Assembly (NCBI RefSeq): GCF_019891175.1
Contig: NZ_CP072600.1
Span: forward strand, 3,038,001-3,102,000
Source of the DNA: Leptothermofonsia sichuanensis E412
Lineage (GTDB): Bacteria > Cyanobacteriota > Cyanobacteriia > Leptolyngbyales > Leptolyngbyaceae
Reading direction: 5' to 3'
DNA: 64,000 nucleotides
In this document: positions 9,058 through 19,453 of the stretch, one piece after another
Numbering within the stretch: position 1 is the stretch's first letter
Layout: the number at the start of each line of letters is the position of its first letter
Notes under the pieces: generated by a model
What the model saw: only the letters and a program-made list of their open reading frames with translations
Databases searched by the model: none
What the model was told of the DNA's origin: nothing
Made by a program: the position numbers and the translations under genes

Positions 9058-9418
9058 AAGTTTTTACCTCCTGTAAGGATTGCTTTATTCCAAATCTAAA
9101 CCCTGACAATTCATCAGCTCCGTAGTTTCATCAGTTTGCAGGTGCATCAACCCGCAGGTTTCTAGGAAAATCTCCAGTTTTCCAATGAAATGCAGAATTG
9201 AGTGAACTTACGGATAGATTTTCCTGAGATAACGGAATACCGTGGGATTATCCTGCAATTTGAGTCAATTAACTGCTAAAAAGTAGATCTGAATTCAAAT
9301 TTGTGTGAAGAAAATTTTGTAAATCCTTCATTTTGTTGTAAGGAATCATAAAACTTTTCAGGCATATGATTCCAAATCTGAATGATAATATTGCGTTGAA
9401 CGCGTTCGAGGGCATGTC
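9058..9418 (+). promoter_or_regulatory. Divergent yqeY/prs intergenic region
   Basis: 361 bp without a gene, AT-rich over its last 150 bp, which is expected of the promoter region for prs and, on the other strand, yqeY. I could not assign a convincing -35/-10 pair. No repeat family from elsewhere in the window is present. Confidence 0.4.
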
Positions 9419-10411
9419 GTGATCCGCTCTGCAACTCTTACACCTCAGCCAACTTTGTCGGCTCTGACTGACAACAATCGTCTACGGCTGCTCTCTGGTT
9501 CAGCGAACGTCCCGCTGGCTCAAGAGGTGGCTCGTTACCTGGGAATGGATCTGGGACCGATGGTCCGCAAAAGATTTGCCGATGGTGAGCTTTATATTCA
9601 GATTCAAGAGTCCATTCGGGGCTGTGATGTTTACTTGCTACAGCCTACCTGCCGTCCGGTGAATGATCACCTGATGGAACTGTTAATTATGATCGACGCC
9701 TGCCGTCGTGCCTCTGCGCGGCAAATTACAGCGGTCATTCCCTATTATGGTTATGCCCGGGCAGACCGCAAAACAGCCGGTCGAGAGTCAATTAGCGCCA
9801 AGCTGGTGGCAAATTTAATCACCCAGGCGGGAGCCAGCCGCATACTGGCAATGGATTTGCACTCGGCTCAAATTCAGGGATACTTTGATATTCCCCTGGA
9901 TCATGTGTACGGTTCTCCTACACTGATTGATTATCTTTCCAGCAAGCAACTGACTGACCTGGTGGTCGTTTCTCCAGATGTGGGCGGCGTCGCACGGGCG
10001 CGGGCATTTGCTAAGAAGTTAGACGATGCCCCTCTGGCAATTATTGATAAGCGGCGGCAGGCGCACAATGTGGCAGAGGTCATGAATGTGATTGGGGATG
10101 TGGCTGGTAAAACGGCTGTTCTGGTGGATGACATGATCGACACCGCGGGGACGATTCTGGAAGCCGCCAAAATCCTGAAGGAGAGTGGTGCTCGTCAGGT
10201 TTATGCCTGTGCGACCCATGCTGTGTTTTCCCCGCCAGCGATCGACCGTCTGTCGAGCGGTCTGTTTGAAGAGGTGATTGTCACGAACACAATTCCCGTG
10301 CCTGAAGAGCGTCGTTTTCCCCAATTAACGGTTCTTTCTGTTGCCAATCTGCTGGGCGAAACCATCTGGCGAATTCATGAAGACAGCTCGGTCAGCAGTA
10401 TGTTTCGGTAA
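9419..10411 (+). CDS. prs: Ribose-phosphate pyrophosphokinase (PRPP synthase)
   Basis: 330 residues from a GTG; the nearby ATG at 9414 runs straight into a stop. It makes PRPP from ribose 5-phosphate and ATP for nucleotide, His and Trp synthesis. Signatures: RFADGELYIQIQESIRG (ATP/flexible region), YYGYARADRK (class I ATP loop), DLHSAQIQGYFDIP, PDVGGVARARAFAKKL, and the PRPP-binding loop VLVDDMIDTAGT. All key motifs of class I enzymes are intact. It is monocistronic by spacing. Confidence 0.96.
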   Translation: MIRSATLTPQPTLSALTDNNRLRLLSGSANVPLAQEVARYLGMDLGPMVRKRFADGELYIQIQESIRGCDVYLLQPTCRPVNDHLMELLIMIDACRRASARQITAVIPYYGYARADRKTAGRESISAKLVANLITQAGASRILAMDLHSAQIQGYFDIPLDHVYGSPTLIDYLSSKQLTDLVVVSPDVGGVARARAFAKKLDDAPLAIIDKRRQAHNVAEVMNVIGDVAGKTAVLVDDMIDTAGTILEAAKILKESGARQVYACATHAVFSPPAIDRLSSGLFEEVIVTNTIPVPEERRFPQLTVLSVANLLGETIWRIHEDSSVSSMFR

Positions 10412-10499
10412 TGGGGGTAGTCGGACACAGGGTGCAGGGCAACTGTGACCGTTTTGGGGAATGGGTGCAGCGCCCCATCAACCATTGCCAGTGACCTGA

Positions 10500-10880
10500 T
10501 CAACGAATTTTCGTTTCCAGGGGTTCACAGAAATCCTGTACACCTGTCTTGACAACATAGATGGCAACAGGAGTGGCTAACTTGAGAGGGAGGGTGGTGT
10601 GTTCGGTGATCAGCAGCAAACTATCCCCAGTCAGCCCGGCTTCCAGACTGTCCTTCAGGTTTGCCTGACACAGAATGTGCCGCCAGCGTTTTGCCAGTCC
10701 ATCAATCCAGCGATCGCTGGTATCTGGTTCCTGCCCAACCTGGATGCCCAGATTGATTGCAGCGTCCTCTAAGTCTCCATCACAGACCTCAATTTCATCC
10801 AATGCTGCCAGAGCATCCGGGTAATCTGCCAGAAGTGCCCGGAATTGCTCAATTTCTTCTGCGGTAACGATGAGAGACAT
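10500..10880 (-). CDS. Conserved hypothetical protein, 126 aa
   Basis: Small acidic soluble protein with no recognised family. The N-terminal half is helical and acidic (EIEQFRALLADYPDALAALDE). The C-terminal half reads as beta strands (DSLLLITEHTTLPLKLATPVAIYVV). It is the first of five small minus-strand genes between 10.5 and 12.9 kb. The composition and ATG start support a real gene; cyanobacterial restriction is my impression, not a search result. Confidence 0.6.
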   Translation of the reverse strand: MSLIVTAEEIEQFRALLADYPDALAALDEIEVCDGDLEDAAINLGIQVGQEPDTSDRWIDGLAKRWRHILCQANLKDSLEAGLTGDSLLLITEHTTLPLKLATPVAIYVVKTGVQDFCEPLETKIR

Positions 10881-11155
10881 GACTGCCGTAACTTAACATT
10901 TACGGCAATCGTAGCACTGAGGAGGGAGGAAGGAGGAAGTTTAAGAGTTGGGAGTCAAGCATAATTGATGACTGGTGAAAGAAGGCAGAAGTATGTAGGG
11001 CGATGTCCGTGCGCAGCAGGCGGAAGGCAGAGGGCAAGAGGTTTGTTTCTGGTAAATGGTTGTTTCAGTCTTTTAATCTGTCCTGACTGTTATGGCAGTA
11101 GCTATAAAAGGAAAGGATATTTCTTCCTGCTTTCTTCTTCATCCTTCATCCTTCT

Positions 11156-11530
11156 CTAAAGTCCCACCAGTTCCCGTGTTTCTAGCCCGGTGAGCTTGAG
11201 GGCGATCGCCATTTGCCGGTCCAGCTTTGCCACACTGAACTCGTTTCGCAGATGCTCTAACTGTGCCACTGCATTTGCTTTTTCAAGCGTGATCCGATTC
11301 AGCGTATCAAGGGCGTGTTTGTACTCCAGGTTCATCTGAAGAATTTCAAAGCGGCGGGCTTTGCGCTGGTTGTCGTTCTTTAGATGGGTTTCAAAGGCCA
11401 CAATCTTGTCGGCATTTCCTTCCAGGTGAGCAAGATGCAGGCGGGCTTCCATCAGGCGATATTCAATTTCATTTACAACCTGTGTTGCCTGGGCGATCGC
11501 CTCAGGATACTGGCTAAGACTGAGCTTCAT
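11156..11530 (-). CDS. Coiled-coil hypothetical protein, 124 aa
   Basis: Nearly all alpha-helical with heptad-like spacing from about residue 10 to 110 (EIEYRLMEARLHLAHLEGN, later LNRITLEKANAVAQLEHL). No signal peptide or membrane span. It lies 48 bp downstream of the 88-aa gene on the same strand, so the two are probably co-transcribed. Role unknown; a structural partner of the upstream product is a plain guess. Confidence 0.6.
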   Translation of the reverse strand: MKLSLSQYPEAIAQATQVVNEIEYRLMEARLHLAHLEGNADKIVAFETHLKNDNQRKARRFEILQMNLEYKHALDTLNRITLEKANAVAQLEHLRNEFSVAKLDRQMAIALKLTGLETRELVGL

Positions 11531-11578
11531 AGCACTATTTCAAATCCAAAATCTAAAATCCAAAATCTTCAAACCCAG

Positions 11579-11845
11579 TCAGGCCACTTCAGCTAACTGG
11601 GGAACCGGCGATCGCGGGGGCACTTCTACCAGAGCCGCCAGATGACTTTCACTGACAGAGGCTTTTTCAAGCACCTTCACATCAATCTGCACTGAAACCA
11701 GATAGGAACCAGCTTCTTCACCAATCGCTTCTGCAATCAAATCCGCCAGAGCCGGATGATCTGCCGTAATCGGATCTCTTAACGTGCGCCGATCCCACTC
11801 ATAGCGGGCATTGGGGTCGAGGTTGAGAATATAGTGCTTGGTCAT
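11579..11845 (-). CDS. Hypothetical protein, 88 aa
   Basis: Opens MTKHYILNLDPNARYEWDRR, then an acidic helix (HPALADLIAEAIGEEAG) and a strand SYLVSVQIDVKVLE. Unrecognised. Upstream member of a probable pair with the coiled-coil gene. The 257-bp gap upstream (11846-12102) contains a perfect 14-bp tandem duplication at 11933-11960 and otherwise low-complexity purine-rich DNA. Confidence 0.55.
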   Translation of the reverse strand: MTKHYILNLDPNARYEWDRRTLRDPITADHPALADLIAEAIGEEAGSYLVSVQIDVKVLEKASVSESHLAALVEVPPRSPVPQLAEVA

Positions 11846-11932
11846 AGGACAAGAACCTGAATTGAGAGTGGTTAAATGGGGTTTCTTCTAGTGGAAGAAG
11901 GCGGAAGGCAGCGGGCGAAATCCTGATAACTT

Positions 11933-11960
11933 CTGAGGTTGAGCATCTGAGGTTGAGCAT
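11933..11960 (+). repeat. Perfect 14-bp tandem duplication
   Basis: ctgaggttgagcat occurs twice with no spacer, in non-coding DNA upstream of the 88-aa gene. Confidence 0.9.
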
Positions 11961-12102
11961 CAAGGCACAGCAGGATTATGTCTGCCAGGCTATACCAGTC
12001 AATTATAGTATCTTTGTACTAAACCATCAACTCTCCCTCTGCTTCCTGTCTGGCAGTGAGGTGAGAGGTTGAAACCTCTGCTCCTCTACCCTCCATCCGC
12101 CC

Positions 12103-12339
12103 TCACCTTCCCTCCGATGTCAACGTAATTCCCATCACTCCCCAGGCTAAAAAGAACTGGCGAAAAAGTTCCTGGCTGGCGTTGGTTAAGCTGCCATCGG
12201 CATCGATCTTGCCGCCTTCAATTACCCTGCCCCGGTCGGTGCGAAAGCTGAGGCGCAAATCCCCATCGGCGTCTTCCTGAATAAACAGTTGTCCCATCGC
12301 TAATACCTGACCCGAACCACTCGAAACCGCAAACCGCAT
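12103..12339 (-). CDS. Hypothetical protein, 78 aa
   Basis: A strong ribosome site (GGGAGG) six bases before the ATG at 12339 decides the start against the upstream GTG at 12378. The product, MRFAVSSGSGQVLAMGQLF then an acidic DADGDLRLSF segment, looks like a small beta-rich domain. Its start lies 41 bp after the Uma2 gene stop, so it is likely the second gene of that transcript. Family not recognised. Confidence 0.55.
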   Translation of the reverse strand: MRFAVSSGSGQVLAMGQLFIQEDADGDLRLSFRTDRGRVIEGGKIDADGSLTNASQELFRQFFLAWGVMGITLTSEGR

Positions 12340-12379
12340 CAAAATCCTCCCAGTGCTTGACTTGTCAGTTTCAACCACT

Positions 12380-12943
12380 CTATTTGATTTTTGGCAGCAG
12401 GTCGCTGACTAGTGTGGTTGCAGTGGGAAATTGCAAGGGAGCAATCATTGCAGTTTCAGCTAATATCAACCGATACTGATAACCCTTCTGATCCGGTTCT
12501 CGAAATAAATGCAATTCCCGTTGCACCACATCCAAGACCCAGTAGTCTAAAATTCCAGAACGGGCGTAAGCCTTTGCCTTAAACCCACAGTCTTTTTTTA
12601 AGGTGGAATCAGCAACCTCGATCACAAAATAGACTTCTGAGACTGTGGGATGGTGGTCTGCATAATCAAATGGCTCAGGTTGAACGACTGCAATATCGGG
12701 TTCTGGCTCAGAATAATCATTCAGTCGAATGGGTTCCTGCAAGCGAATCAACACCTGCTCTCCTAACAGTTGTCTTAGCCTGCGGCTGGTGCGCGTGGTC
12801 GCTGAAGCGTGTGCCGTTCCTTTGGCAGCCATGTTGATAATGTGTCCGTCAATCAGTTCTACCCGCTCCTCTGGGTCGAGAATACCTGCTTCCACCATCT
12901 TGTGGTATTCATGGACGTTAATTAACCGGATGTCTGCCAGCAT
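12380..12943 (-). CDS. Uma2-family endonuclease-like protein
   Basis: 187 residues from the ATG at 12943, chosen because AGGAG lies just upstream; the ORF extends further but through repeat-like DNA. Uma2 proteins share a PD-(D/E)XK nuclease fold and are hugely expanded in cyanobacteria, mostly without known targets. Visible family features: EERVELIDGHIINMAAKG, PEPDIAVVQPE (catalytic Asp region), and VYFVIEVADSTLKKDCGFKA, providing the E and K of the active site, then YARSGILDYWVLD. The core looks intact. Possibly mobile or selfish in origin (family trend, inference). Confidence 0.88.
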   Translation of the reverse strand: MLADIRLINVHEYHKMVEAGILDPEERVELIDGHIINMAAKGTAHASATTRTSRRLRQLLGEQVLIRLQEPIRLNDYSEPEPDIAVVQPEPFDYADHHPTVSEVYFVIEVADSTLKKDCGFKAKAYARSGILDYWVLDVVQRELHLFREPDQKGYQYRLILAETAMIAPLQFPTATTLVSDLLPKIK

Positions 12944-13336
12944 TCTGTCTCTCCTGAACCGATCGCTCCTATCTGTCTGAGTAACACAAACCTGTACAAC
13001 GCTACCAAGGTAATGTTCTCCTCTCCTCGCCCCGTTCTGGGAGAAAGGCTGGGGGTGAGGGCGGATGGGAGGCATCTTAATTTTCAACGAGGTCTGTTTA
13101 CTTACAAACTCACAAACTTCTTACAAACTCACAAACTTAGTGTAATGCTTGAAATAGAAGGGATAAAACGGTCACAAGCGGCGCAGGACTTGATACATTT
13201 ATACTAAACTCTAAACTAAACTCTGCCAGAGTGGCTGTCCAGATTGATCGCTCTTCCTCATATCTAGACTAAATTTCTGATTCAACCGCTAGATATGGTG
13301 GTACCCTTAACACGTTCTGTGTGGGTATGGCTCCCT
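12944..13336. promoter_or_regulatory. Uma2/dnaE divergent gap
   Basis: About 390 bp without a gene. It holds a stretch resembling the common cyanobacterial intergenic sequence ccttctcccagaacggggcg (near 13015-13060, on the minus strand) and the 19-bp tandem duplication at 13101-13138. The rest presumably contains the dnaE promoter, which I cannot place. Confidence 0.4.
13101..13138 (+). repeat. Perfect 19-bp tandem duplication
   Basis: cttacaaactcacaaactt occurs twice back to back about 200 bp upstream of the dnaE start. The unit itself contains two acaaact submotifs, so it may be an iterated binding site or slippage. Confidence 0.9.
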
Positions 13337-16300
13337 ATGTCCTTTGTTGGTTTGCATATTCATAGTGATTACAGTTTGCTGGATGGTGCCAGTCAGCTAC
13401 CGGATCTGATTGATCGCGCCATCGACCTCAACATGCCTGCGATCGCCCTGACGGATCACGGAGTGATGTATGGGGCGATCGAGCTGCTGAAGGTATGCAA
13501 AAACAAAGGTGGCGTAATCAAGCCCATCATTGGCAATGAGATGTACGTGATCAATGGCGACGTGGAGAAACAGGAGCGTCGCCCCCGCTACCATCAGGTG
13601 GTGCTGGCAAAAAACACCCTGGGCTACAAGAATCTGGTCAAACTGACGACCATCTCAAACCTGAAAGGCTATCAGGGGAAGGGAATTTTTGCCCGTCCCT
13701 GTATCAACAAAGAACTGCTGGAGCAGTACCACGACGGGCTGATTGTCACCTCTGCCTGTCTGGGGGGGGAAGTGCCTCAGGCCATTTTGCAGGGACGCCC
13801 GGAGGTCGCTCGCCGGGTTGCCCGGTGGTACAAAGACGTGTTTGGGGATGACTATTACCTGGAAATTCAAGACCACGGGTTAGTCGAAGAACGGATTGTC
13901 AATCCTGAAATTGTCAAAATTGCGCGGGAACTGGATATCAAGATTGTCTGTACCAACGACTCTCACTACATTTCCTGCTACGACGTAGAGGCACACGATG
14001 CCTTACTCTGCATCCAGACGGGTAAGTTGATTACAGAAGACAAGCGGTTGCGCTACACAGGAACGGAATACCTCAAATCTGCCGATGAAATGCGGCGGCT
14101 GTTCCGTGATCACTTAACTGAGGATGTGATTGAGGAGGCGATCGCCACCACCCTGGAAGTTGCCGCCAAGATTGAGCCATATGACATTCTGGGGGAACCC
14201 CGGATTCCCGACTATCCTGTTCCTGAAGGTTACACGGCAGCCACCTATATGGCAGAAATTGCCAGAGCGGGATTGGTTAAACGGCGGGGTTACGCTTCCC
14301 TGGAGGACGTGGAGCCAGCGTACCGGGAACGGCTGGAATACGAACTCCAGATGATGCAGCAGATGGGGTTTGCGACTTACTTTCTGGTGGTGTGGGATTA
14401 CATCAAATTTGCCCGCGATCGCGGTATCCCGGTTGGACCGGGACGCGGTTCTGCTGCCGGTTCCCTGGTTGCCTACGCCATGGGCATTACCAACATTGAC
14501 CCGGTGCATCATGGCTTACTGTTTGAACGCTTCCTCAACCCGGAACGGAAGTCGATGCCAGATATTGACACCGACTTCTGTATCGACCGGCGGGATGAAG
14601 TGATCCAGTATGTCACCGAAAAGTATGGAACAGAGCGGGTTGCCCAGATCATTACCTACAACCGGATGACTTCCAGGGCAGTGCTGAAGGACGTGGCACG
14701 GGTGCTGAATGTCCCCTATGGTGAGTCTGACCGGATGACCAAAATGATTCCGGTGGTGCGGGGTAAACCCACTAAACTGAAGGTGATGATTTCGGATGAA
14801 ACCCCGGAACCGGAGTTCAAGAAGCGTTACGACGAAGACTTGACCGTCCCCGGTACCGATCCGCCGATCAGCTACCGCCGCTGGATTGATATGGCCGTGC
14901 GGATTGAAGGCACTAACAAGAGTGTGGGCATTCACGCCGCTGGGGTCGTCATCTCCGCTCAACCCCTGGATGAGATTGTGCCGCTGCAACGCAACGCCGA
15001 CGGTAACGTTTTCACCCAGTATTACATGGAAGACATTGAAGCCCTGGGTCTGCTGAAAATGGACTTTCTGGGGCTGAAGAATCTCACCATGATTCAAAAG
15101 TCGGTGGAACTGATTGAGCAAACCCGGGGCATCAAAGTTGACCTCGATCGCCTCAGCCTGGAGGACCCGGCAACCTACAAACTGCTGGCACGGGGAGAAC
15201 TGGAAGGCGTGTTTCAGTTGGAATCCTCCGGGATGCGTCAGATTGTGCGCGACCTGAAACCCTCCGGGCTGGAGGACATTTCCTCGGTGCTTGCCCTCTA
15301 CCGTCCCGGTCCTCTGGATGCCGGGCTGATTCCCAAATTCATCAACCGCAAACATGGGCGCGAAACCATCTCCTATGAACACGACATTCTCAAGCCCATC
15401 CTGAACGAAACCTACGGCATCATGGTCTACCAGGAGCAGATCATGAAAATTGCCCAGGACATGGCGGGCTACTCCCTCGGACAGGCAGACCTGTTGCGGC
15501 GGGCAATGGGTAAGAAGAAAAAGTCTGAGATGGAAAAACACCAGGAGTTGTTTGTCAAAGGAGCGAAGGAGCGCAATGTTCCAGAAAAAGTGGCAACAGC
15601 TCTGTTTGAACAGATGGTCAAGTTTGCCGAGTACTGCTTCAACAAATCCCACTCCTGTGCCTACGGCTATGTCACCTATCAAACCGCTTACCTGAAGGCC
15701 AACTATCCGGTGGAGTACATGGCGGCTTTGCTGACTGCCAACAGTGGCGACCAGGACAAGGTCCAGAAGTACATTGCCACCTGTCTGGCGATGGGGATTA
15801 GGATTGAGCCGCCGGATGTCAATCGTTCTGGCGTGGACTTTACCCCTACAGGTGAGAGCATTCTGTTTGGGCTATCGGCAGTTCGCAATGTGGGGATGGG
15901 GGCGATCGATGCCATCCTGCTGGTCCGGAATCAGAAAGGTCCTTTCAAATCCCTGGCAGACCTGTGCGATCGCGTAGCCTGCTCAGAAGACCAGCGGGTT
16001 GACTCCCGTGCCCTCAACCGGCGGGCACTGGAAGCCCTGATCCATTGCGGAGCTTTTGACCACCTGGAACCCAACCGCAACCAGTTATTGCATGACCTGG
16101 AACTGGTGCTGGACTGGGCACAGGCGCGGGCAAAGGAAAAAGCCAGCGGGCAGGGCAACCTGTTTGATTTGCTGGGGGGTGGTTCGGTGCAGGAAGCGGC
16201 GGGCAGCTTTGACACCGCTCCGAAAGCTCCACCTGTTCCTGACCTGCCTCAGCAGGAAAAGCTGAAGCTGGAAAAAGAGATTCTGGGCTTCTATATCTCC

Positions 16301-16891
16301 GACCATCCGCTGAAGACTGTGCGCGAGTCTGCCCGGATGCTGGCTCCGATTAATCTGAGTGACCTGGCGGACTATAGCGAAGGGGCAACGGTCAGTGCCA
16401 TTGTAATGATCACCTCGATGAAGCCTGTGACCACGAAGAAGGGCGATCGCATGGCAATCATTCAGCTTGAAGACCTGACCGGGCAAACCGAAGCTGTGGT
16501 TTTTCCCAAGTCCTATGAGCGAATTGGTCAGCACATCCAGCCCGATGCCCGTCTGATGGTGTGGGGCAAGGTGGATCGGCGGGATGACCAGGTGCAATTT
16601 ATTGTGGAAGATGCGGAACCGATTGATTCGGTTCGGATGGTGATGGTTGAACTCAGCCCCGATCTGGCCAGCGACATTGCCGAACGCCAGCGCTTGAAAG
16701 AAGTTATCCTGGACAGCCAGGGGGAGCGAGATAAAGCAAAGGTTCCGGTGGTAGCGGTTGTCAGTGGTGGCGATCGCCGCCATTTCGTCCGGTTTGGCTC
16801 CCAGTTTCGGGTCCAAAACCACGAAACCGCGGTTAATGCCCTGGTAAAAGCCGGGTTCCAGGCCCGGTCGTCGTCATTGACAGGTGCGTAG
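13337..16891 (+). CDS. dnaE: DNA polymerase III alpha subunit, unsplit and intein-free
   Basis: 1184 residues from the ATG at 13337, which begins directly at the conserved [17 protein letters not shown]; an ATG at 13295 would add 14 unconserved residues. This is the replicative polymerase catalytic chain. The PHP domain occupies about 1-210 ([25 protein letters not shown]). The palm has [12 protein letters not shown] and the metal-binding PDIDTDFC near residue 405. Then come fingers, a helix-hairpin-helix part and a C-terminal OB fold (about 1000-1090). In many cyanobacteria dnaE is split by a split intein just before CFNKSH. Here [18 protein letters not shown] reads straight through near residues 759-776. 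Confidence 0.97.
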   Translation: MSFVGLHIHSDYSLLDGASQLPDLIDRAIDLNMPAIALTDHGVMYGAIELLKVCKNKGGVIKPIIGNEMYVINGDVEKQERRPRYHQVVLAKNTLGYKNLVKLTTISNLKGYQGKGIFARPCINKELLEQYHDGLIVTSACLGGEVPQAILQGRPEVARRVARWYKDVFGDDYYLEIQDHGLVEERIVNPEIVKIARELDIKIVCTNDSHYISCYDVEAHDALLCIQTGKLITEDKRLRYTGTEYLKSADEMRRLFRDHLTEDVIEEAIATTLEVAAKIEPYDILGEPRIPDYPVPEGYTAATYMAEIARAGLVKRRGYASLEDVEPAYRERLEYELQMMQQMGFATYFLVVWDYIKFARDRGIPVGPGRGSAAGSLVAYAMGITNIDPVHHGLLFERFLNPERKSMPDIDTDFCIDRRDEVIQYVTEKYGTERVAQIITYNRMTSRAVLKDVARVLNVPYGESDRMTKMIPVVRGKPTKLKVMISDETPEPEFKKRYDEDLTVPGTDPPISYRRWIDMAVRIEGTNKSVGIHAAGVVISAQPLDEIVPLQRNADGNVFTQYYMEDIEALGLLKMDFLGLKNLTMIQKSVELIEQTRGIKVDLDRLSLEDPATYKLLARGELEGVFQLESSGMRQIVRDLKPSGLEDISSVLALYRPGPLDAGLIPKFINRKHGRETISYEHDILKPILNETYGIMVYQEQIMKIAQDMAGYSLGQADLLRRAMGKKKKSEMEKHQELFVKGAKERNVPEKVATALFEQMVKFAEYCFNKSHSCAYGYVTYQTAYLKANYPVEYMAALLTANSGDQDKVQKYIATCLAMGIRIEPPDVNRSGVDFTPTGESILFGLSAVRNVGMGAIDAILLVRNQKGPFKSLADLCDRVACSEDQRVDSRALNRRALEALIHCGAFDHLEPNRNQLLHDLELVLDWAQARAKEKASGQGNLFDLLGGGSVQEAAGSFDTAPKAPPVPDLPQQEKLKLEKEILGFYISDHPLKTVRESARMLAPINLSDLADYSEGATVSAIVMITSMKPVTTKKGDRMAIIQLEDLTGQTEAVVFPKSYERIGQHIQPDARLMVWGKVDRRDDQVQFIVEDAEPIDSVRMVMVELSPDLASDIAERQRLKEVILDSQGERDKAKVPVVAVVSGGDRRHFVRFGSQFRVQNHETAVNALVKAGFQARSSSLTGA

Positions 16892-16976
16892 GGCGGCATC
16901 TGTCATTTCAACTTCATCCTTGAAACACAACACTGACAAACGGGCTTGTTAGCTTTTAATCACAGGTGAATGAACT

Positions 16977-17090
16977 AAAAGGACAGACGAGCCAACACCA
17001 GTTTGGTGCTCCTCACACTCAGTTGTCACCTGGTGGAAGCAGGCTTCTGCCTTCCGCCAGCCTGACACGGGAGGCTCCGTCTGTCCTTTT
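16977..17090. other. Structured 114-bp multi-hairpin element
   Basis: The outer arms aaaaggacagacgagcc (16977-16993) and ggctccgtctgtcctttt (17073-17090) pair over about 17 bp with one bulge. Inside are a small hairpin caccagtttggtg and a long imperfect hairpin whose arms are gtcacctggtggaagcag and ctgccttccgccagcctgac. The whole can fold as a three-way junction on either strand. It sits between dnaE and the aldo/keto reductase. It could be a terminator, a small structured RNA or a MITE-like DNA. Confidence 0.55.
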
Positions 17091-17152
17091 CTTCCTGCTT
17101 CTTCTCTATTCCAGTTAGGATAAAGCTTGACGGTCTTTTCTACCTGGCAACA

Positions 17153-18190
17153 ATGGAATACCGACAACTGGGTGAGAGTGAGCTCCAGGTTTCTGAAATT
17201 GGTCTGGGCACGATGACGTTTGGGCAACAAAATACGCTGGAGGAGACGCACCAGCAGTTAGACTGTGCTCTGTTTCATGGGGTTAATTTTATTGATGCCG
17301 CCGAGATGTATCCCGTGCCCGCCCGTCAGGAGACCCAGGGATTAACTGAAGAATTCATCGGCAAATGGTTAACCCGAAAACAACGCGATCGCCTGGTGAT
17401 CGCCACCAAAATTGCCGGTCCCTCCCGCCACCTGAACTGGATTCGGAATGGCCCCAAAGCCATCGATCGCCCCAACATTGAGCAGGCAGTTAATGATAGC
17501 CTCAAACGCCTGCAAACAGACTACATTGACCTGTATCAGATTCACTGGCCCGATCGCTATGTGCCTTTATTCGGACAGACAGCGTTTGACCCCAGGCAAA
17601 TCCGCGACACCGTTCCCATCGCTGAACAACTTGCCAGTTTTGCTGACCTGATTAAAGCTGGCAAGATTCGCTACCTGGGACTAAGTAACGAAACCCCCTG
17701 GGGGGTAGCCCAATTTTGCCAGGTCGCCCGTCAACTGGGGTTACCGAAAGTGGTTTCTATCCAGAACGCTTATAACCTGATCAACCGTGTGTTTGAAACG
17801 GCCCTGGCAGAAGTCTGCTATTACGAGAACCTGGGTCTGCTGGCATACAGCCCGCTGGGGTTCGGGTCACTGACGGGAAAATACTTGCACGAGAAACCAG
17901 CCAGCGCCCGATTAACCTTATTCCCAGGCTTTGGACAGCGCTACTCCAAGCCGAATGTGGATGTTGCAGTGATGGAGTATGGAGCGATCGCCCGGCAATA
18001 CAATCTCAGCCCTGTTTCTCTGGCACTGGCCTTTGTTCGTCAGCAATGGTTTGTTAGCAGCACCATCATTGGTGCAACGACCCTGACCCAACTTGAAGAA
18101 AACCTGGCAAGTCTTCAGGTCAGCCTCAGTCCAGAAATTCTGGCAGAAATCAATCGGATTCATAACCGCTACCCCAACCCGGCACCGTAG
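17153..18190 (+). CDS. Aldo/keto reductase (Tas-like)
   Basis: 345 residues, an NADPH-dependent TIM-barrel oxidoreductase. The catalytic tetrad is visible: Asp and Tyr in FIDAAEMYPVP, Lys in VIATKIAG, and His in YQIHWPDRY. The extra loops and ISNETPWGVAQF-like segment (here LSNETPWGVAQFCQVAR) match the Tas/YghZ-like branch. Physiological substrate unknown. It follows the multi-hairpin element, so it is probably transcribed on its own. Confidence 0.92.
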   Translation: MEYRQLGESELQVSEIGLGTMTFGQQNTLEETHQQLDCALFHGVNFIDAAEMYPVPARQETQGLTEEFIGKWLTRKQRDRLVIATKIAGPSRHLNWIRNGPKAIDRPNIEQAVNDSLKRLQTDYIDLYQIHWPDRYVPLFGQTAFDPRQIRDTVPIAEQLASFADLIKAGKIRYLGLSNETPWGVAQFCQVARQLGLPKVVSIQNAYNLINRVFETALAEVCYYENLGLLAYSPLGFGSLTGKYLHEKPASARLTLFPGFGQRYSKPNVDVAVMEYGAIARQYNLSPVSLALAFVRQQWFVSSTIIGATTLTQLEENLASLQVSLSPEILAEINRIHNRYPNPAP

Positions 18191-18361
18191 TACAGAGCGT
18201 GAGGCCCTGGTGCAGGTTGGCAGACATAATCCTGCCGTGCTTTGATGCTGAACTATAGAAGTTATCGAGATTTCGTTCTGCCTTCTGCCTGCCGGCCCTC
18301 TGCCTGCCGCCCTCTGCTTTCTTGCACTCTCGGTTTTCTGTGCCTCTGTGGTAAGGGCCTC

Positions 18362-19453
18362 CTATACATTAAACCGGAACAACATGACATCCCCTTCCTG
18401 TACCAGGTATTCCTTACCCTCACTGCGAACCAGCCCTTTTTCCTTTGCCCCATGCATTGACCCGGCAGCGACCAGATCTTCATAGGCAACGGTTTCAGCT
18501 CGGATGAACCCCCGCTCAAAGTCAGTGTGAATCACACCAGCAGCCTGGGGAGCCAGCATCCCTGCCTTAATCGTCCAGGCGCGGGTTTCTTTGGGTCCTG
18601 TGGTGAAGTAAGTCCGCAACCCCAGCAGCTCATAGGTTGCTCGAATGAGCGACTTTAGCCCCCCTTCATGAACCCCCAGGGATTCCAGGAATTCTGCTCG
18701 CTCTGCTTCAGGCAGTTCAACCAGTTCCGACTCAACCTGGGCAGAAACCACCACCACCTGAGCATTTTCCTGGGCGGCAACTTTCCGCACCTGTTCAACC
18801 CAGGCATTGCCAGTTGCCAGGTCATCTTCTGACACGTTTGCTGCGTAGATAATGGGTTTGCGAGTTAACAATCCCAGGGGTTTAATCGCCAGTTCCTCGT
18901 CCTCAGTCAGAGAAACCAGACGGGCAGGTTTGCCTTCGTTCAGTACCGGCAACAGCTTTTCCAGGGCATCGACCTCAACCTGGAGTTCCTTGTTGCCACG
19001 GGCCTGTTTGCGGGCGCGATCGATCCGTTTTTCAATCTGCCCCAGGTCTGCCAGCGCCAGTTCCAGGTTGATTACTTCAATATCCCGCACCGGATCCACA
19101 GAACCAGACACATGGATGATGTCATCGTTGTCAAAGCAGCGAACCACATGGACGATCGCATCCACTTCTCGAATATTGGCCAGAAACTGGTTGCCCAACC
19201 CTTCACCCTGGCTGGCCCCCTTGACCAATCCAGCAATATCGACAAATTCTACCCTGGCGGGGACAATTTCCGCGGAATCAGAAATTTTGGCCAGAACTTG
19301 CAGACGCTCATCGGGAACAGCAACCACACCCACATTGGGTTCAATCGTGCAGAATGGGAAATTAGCTGCCTGTGCCCTGGCATTGGCAACAACCGCATTG
19401 AACAAAGTCGATTTTCCCACGTTGGGCAGTCCCACAATCCCGGCTCTTAACAT
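18362..19453 (-). CDS. ychF: Ribosome-associated ATPase YchF (Obg family)
   Basis: 363 residues, the standard length. G1 is [12 protein letters not shown] and G3 is DIAGLVKGA. The usual NKxD guanine-specificity motif is replaced by the NVSE of YAANVSEDD, which explains ATP preference in this family. A coiled coil follows around 130-170, and the C-terminal TGS domain runs from [13 protein letters not shown] to MLFRFNV. It has been linked to translation and oxidative-stress control in other bacteria. Convergent with the aldo/keto reductase gene. Confidence 0.96.
   Translation of the reverse strand: MLRAGIVGLPNVGKSTLFNAVVANARAQAANFPFCTIEPNVGVVAVPDERLQVLAKISDSAEIVPARVEFVDIAGLVKGASQGEGLGNQFLANIREVDAIVHVVRCFDNDDIIHVSGSVDPVRDIEVINLELALADLGQIEKRIDRARKQARGNKELQVEVDALEKLLPVLNEGKPARLVSLTEDEELAIKPLGLLTRKPIIYAANVSEDDLATGNAWVEQVRKVAAQENAQVVVVSAQVESELVELPEAERAEFLESLGVHEGGLKSLIRATYELLGLRTYFTTGPKETRAWTIKAGMLAPQAAGVIHTDFERGFIRAETVAYEDLVAAGSMHGAKEKGLVRSEGKEYLVQEGDVMLFRFNV

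Noticed and set aside
10965-11159. Plus-strand ORF of 64 codons
   Set aside because: Lies in purine-rich low-complexity DNA, no ribosome site, no protein-like composition.
14516-15682. Long antisense ORF (388 codons) inside dnaE
   Set aside because: Complement of a well-conserved polymerase domain with no ribosome site; a codon-bias shadow.
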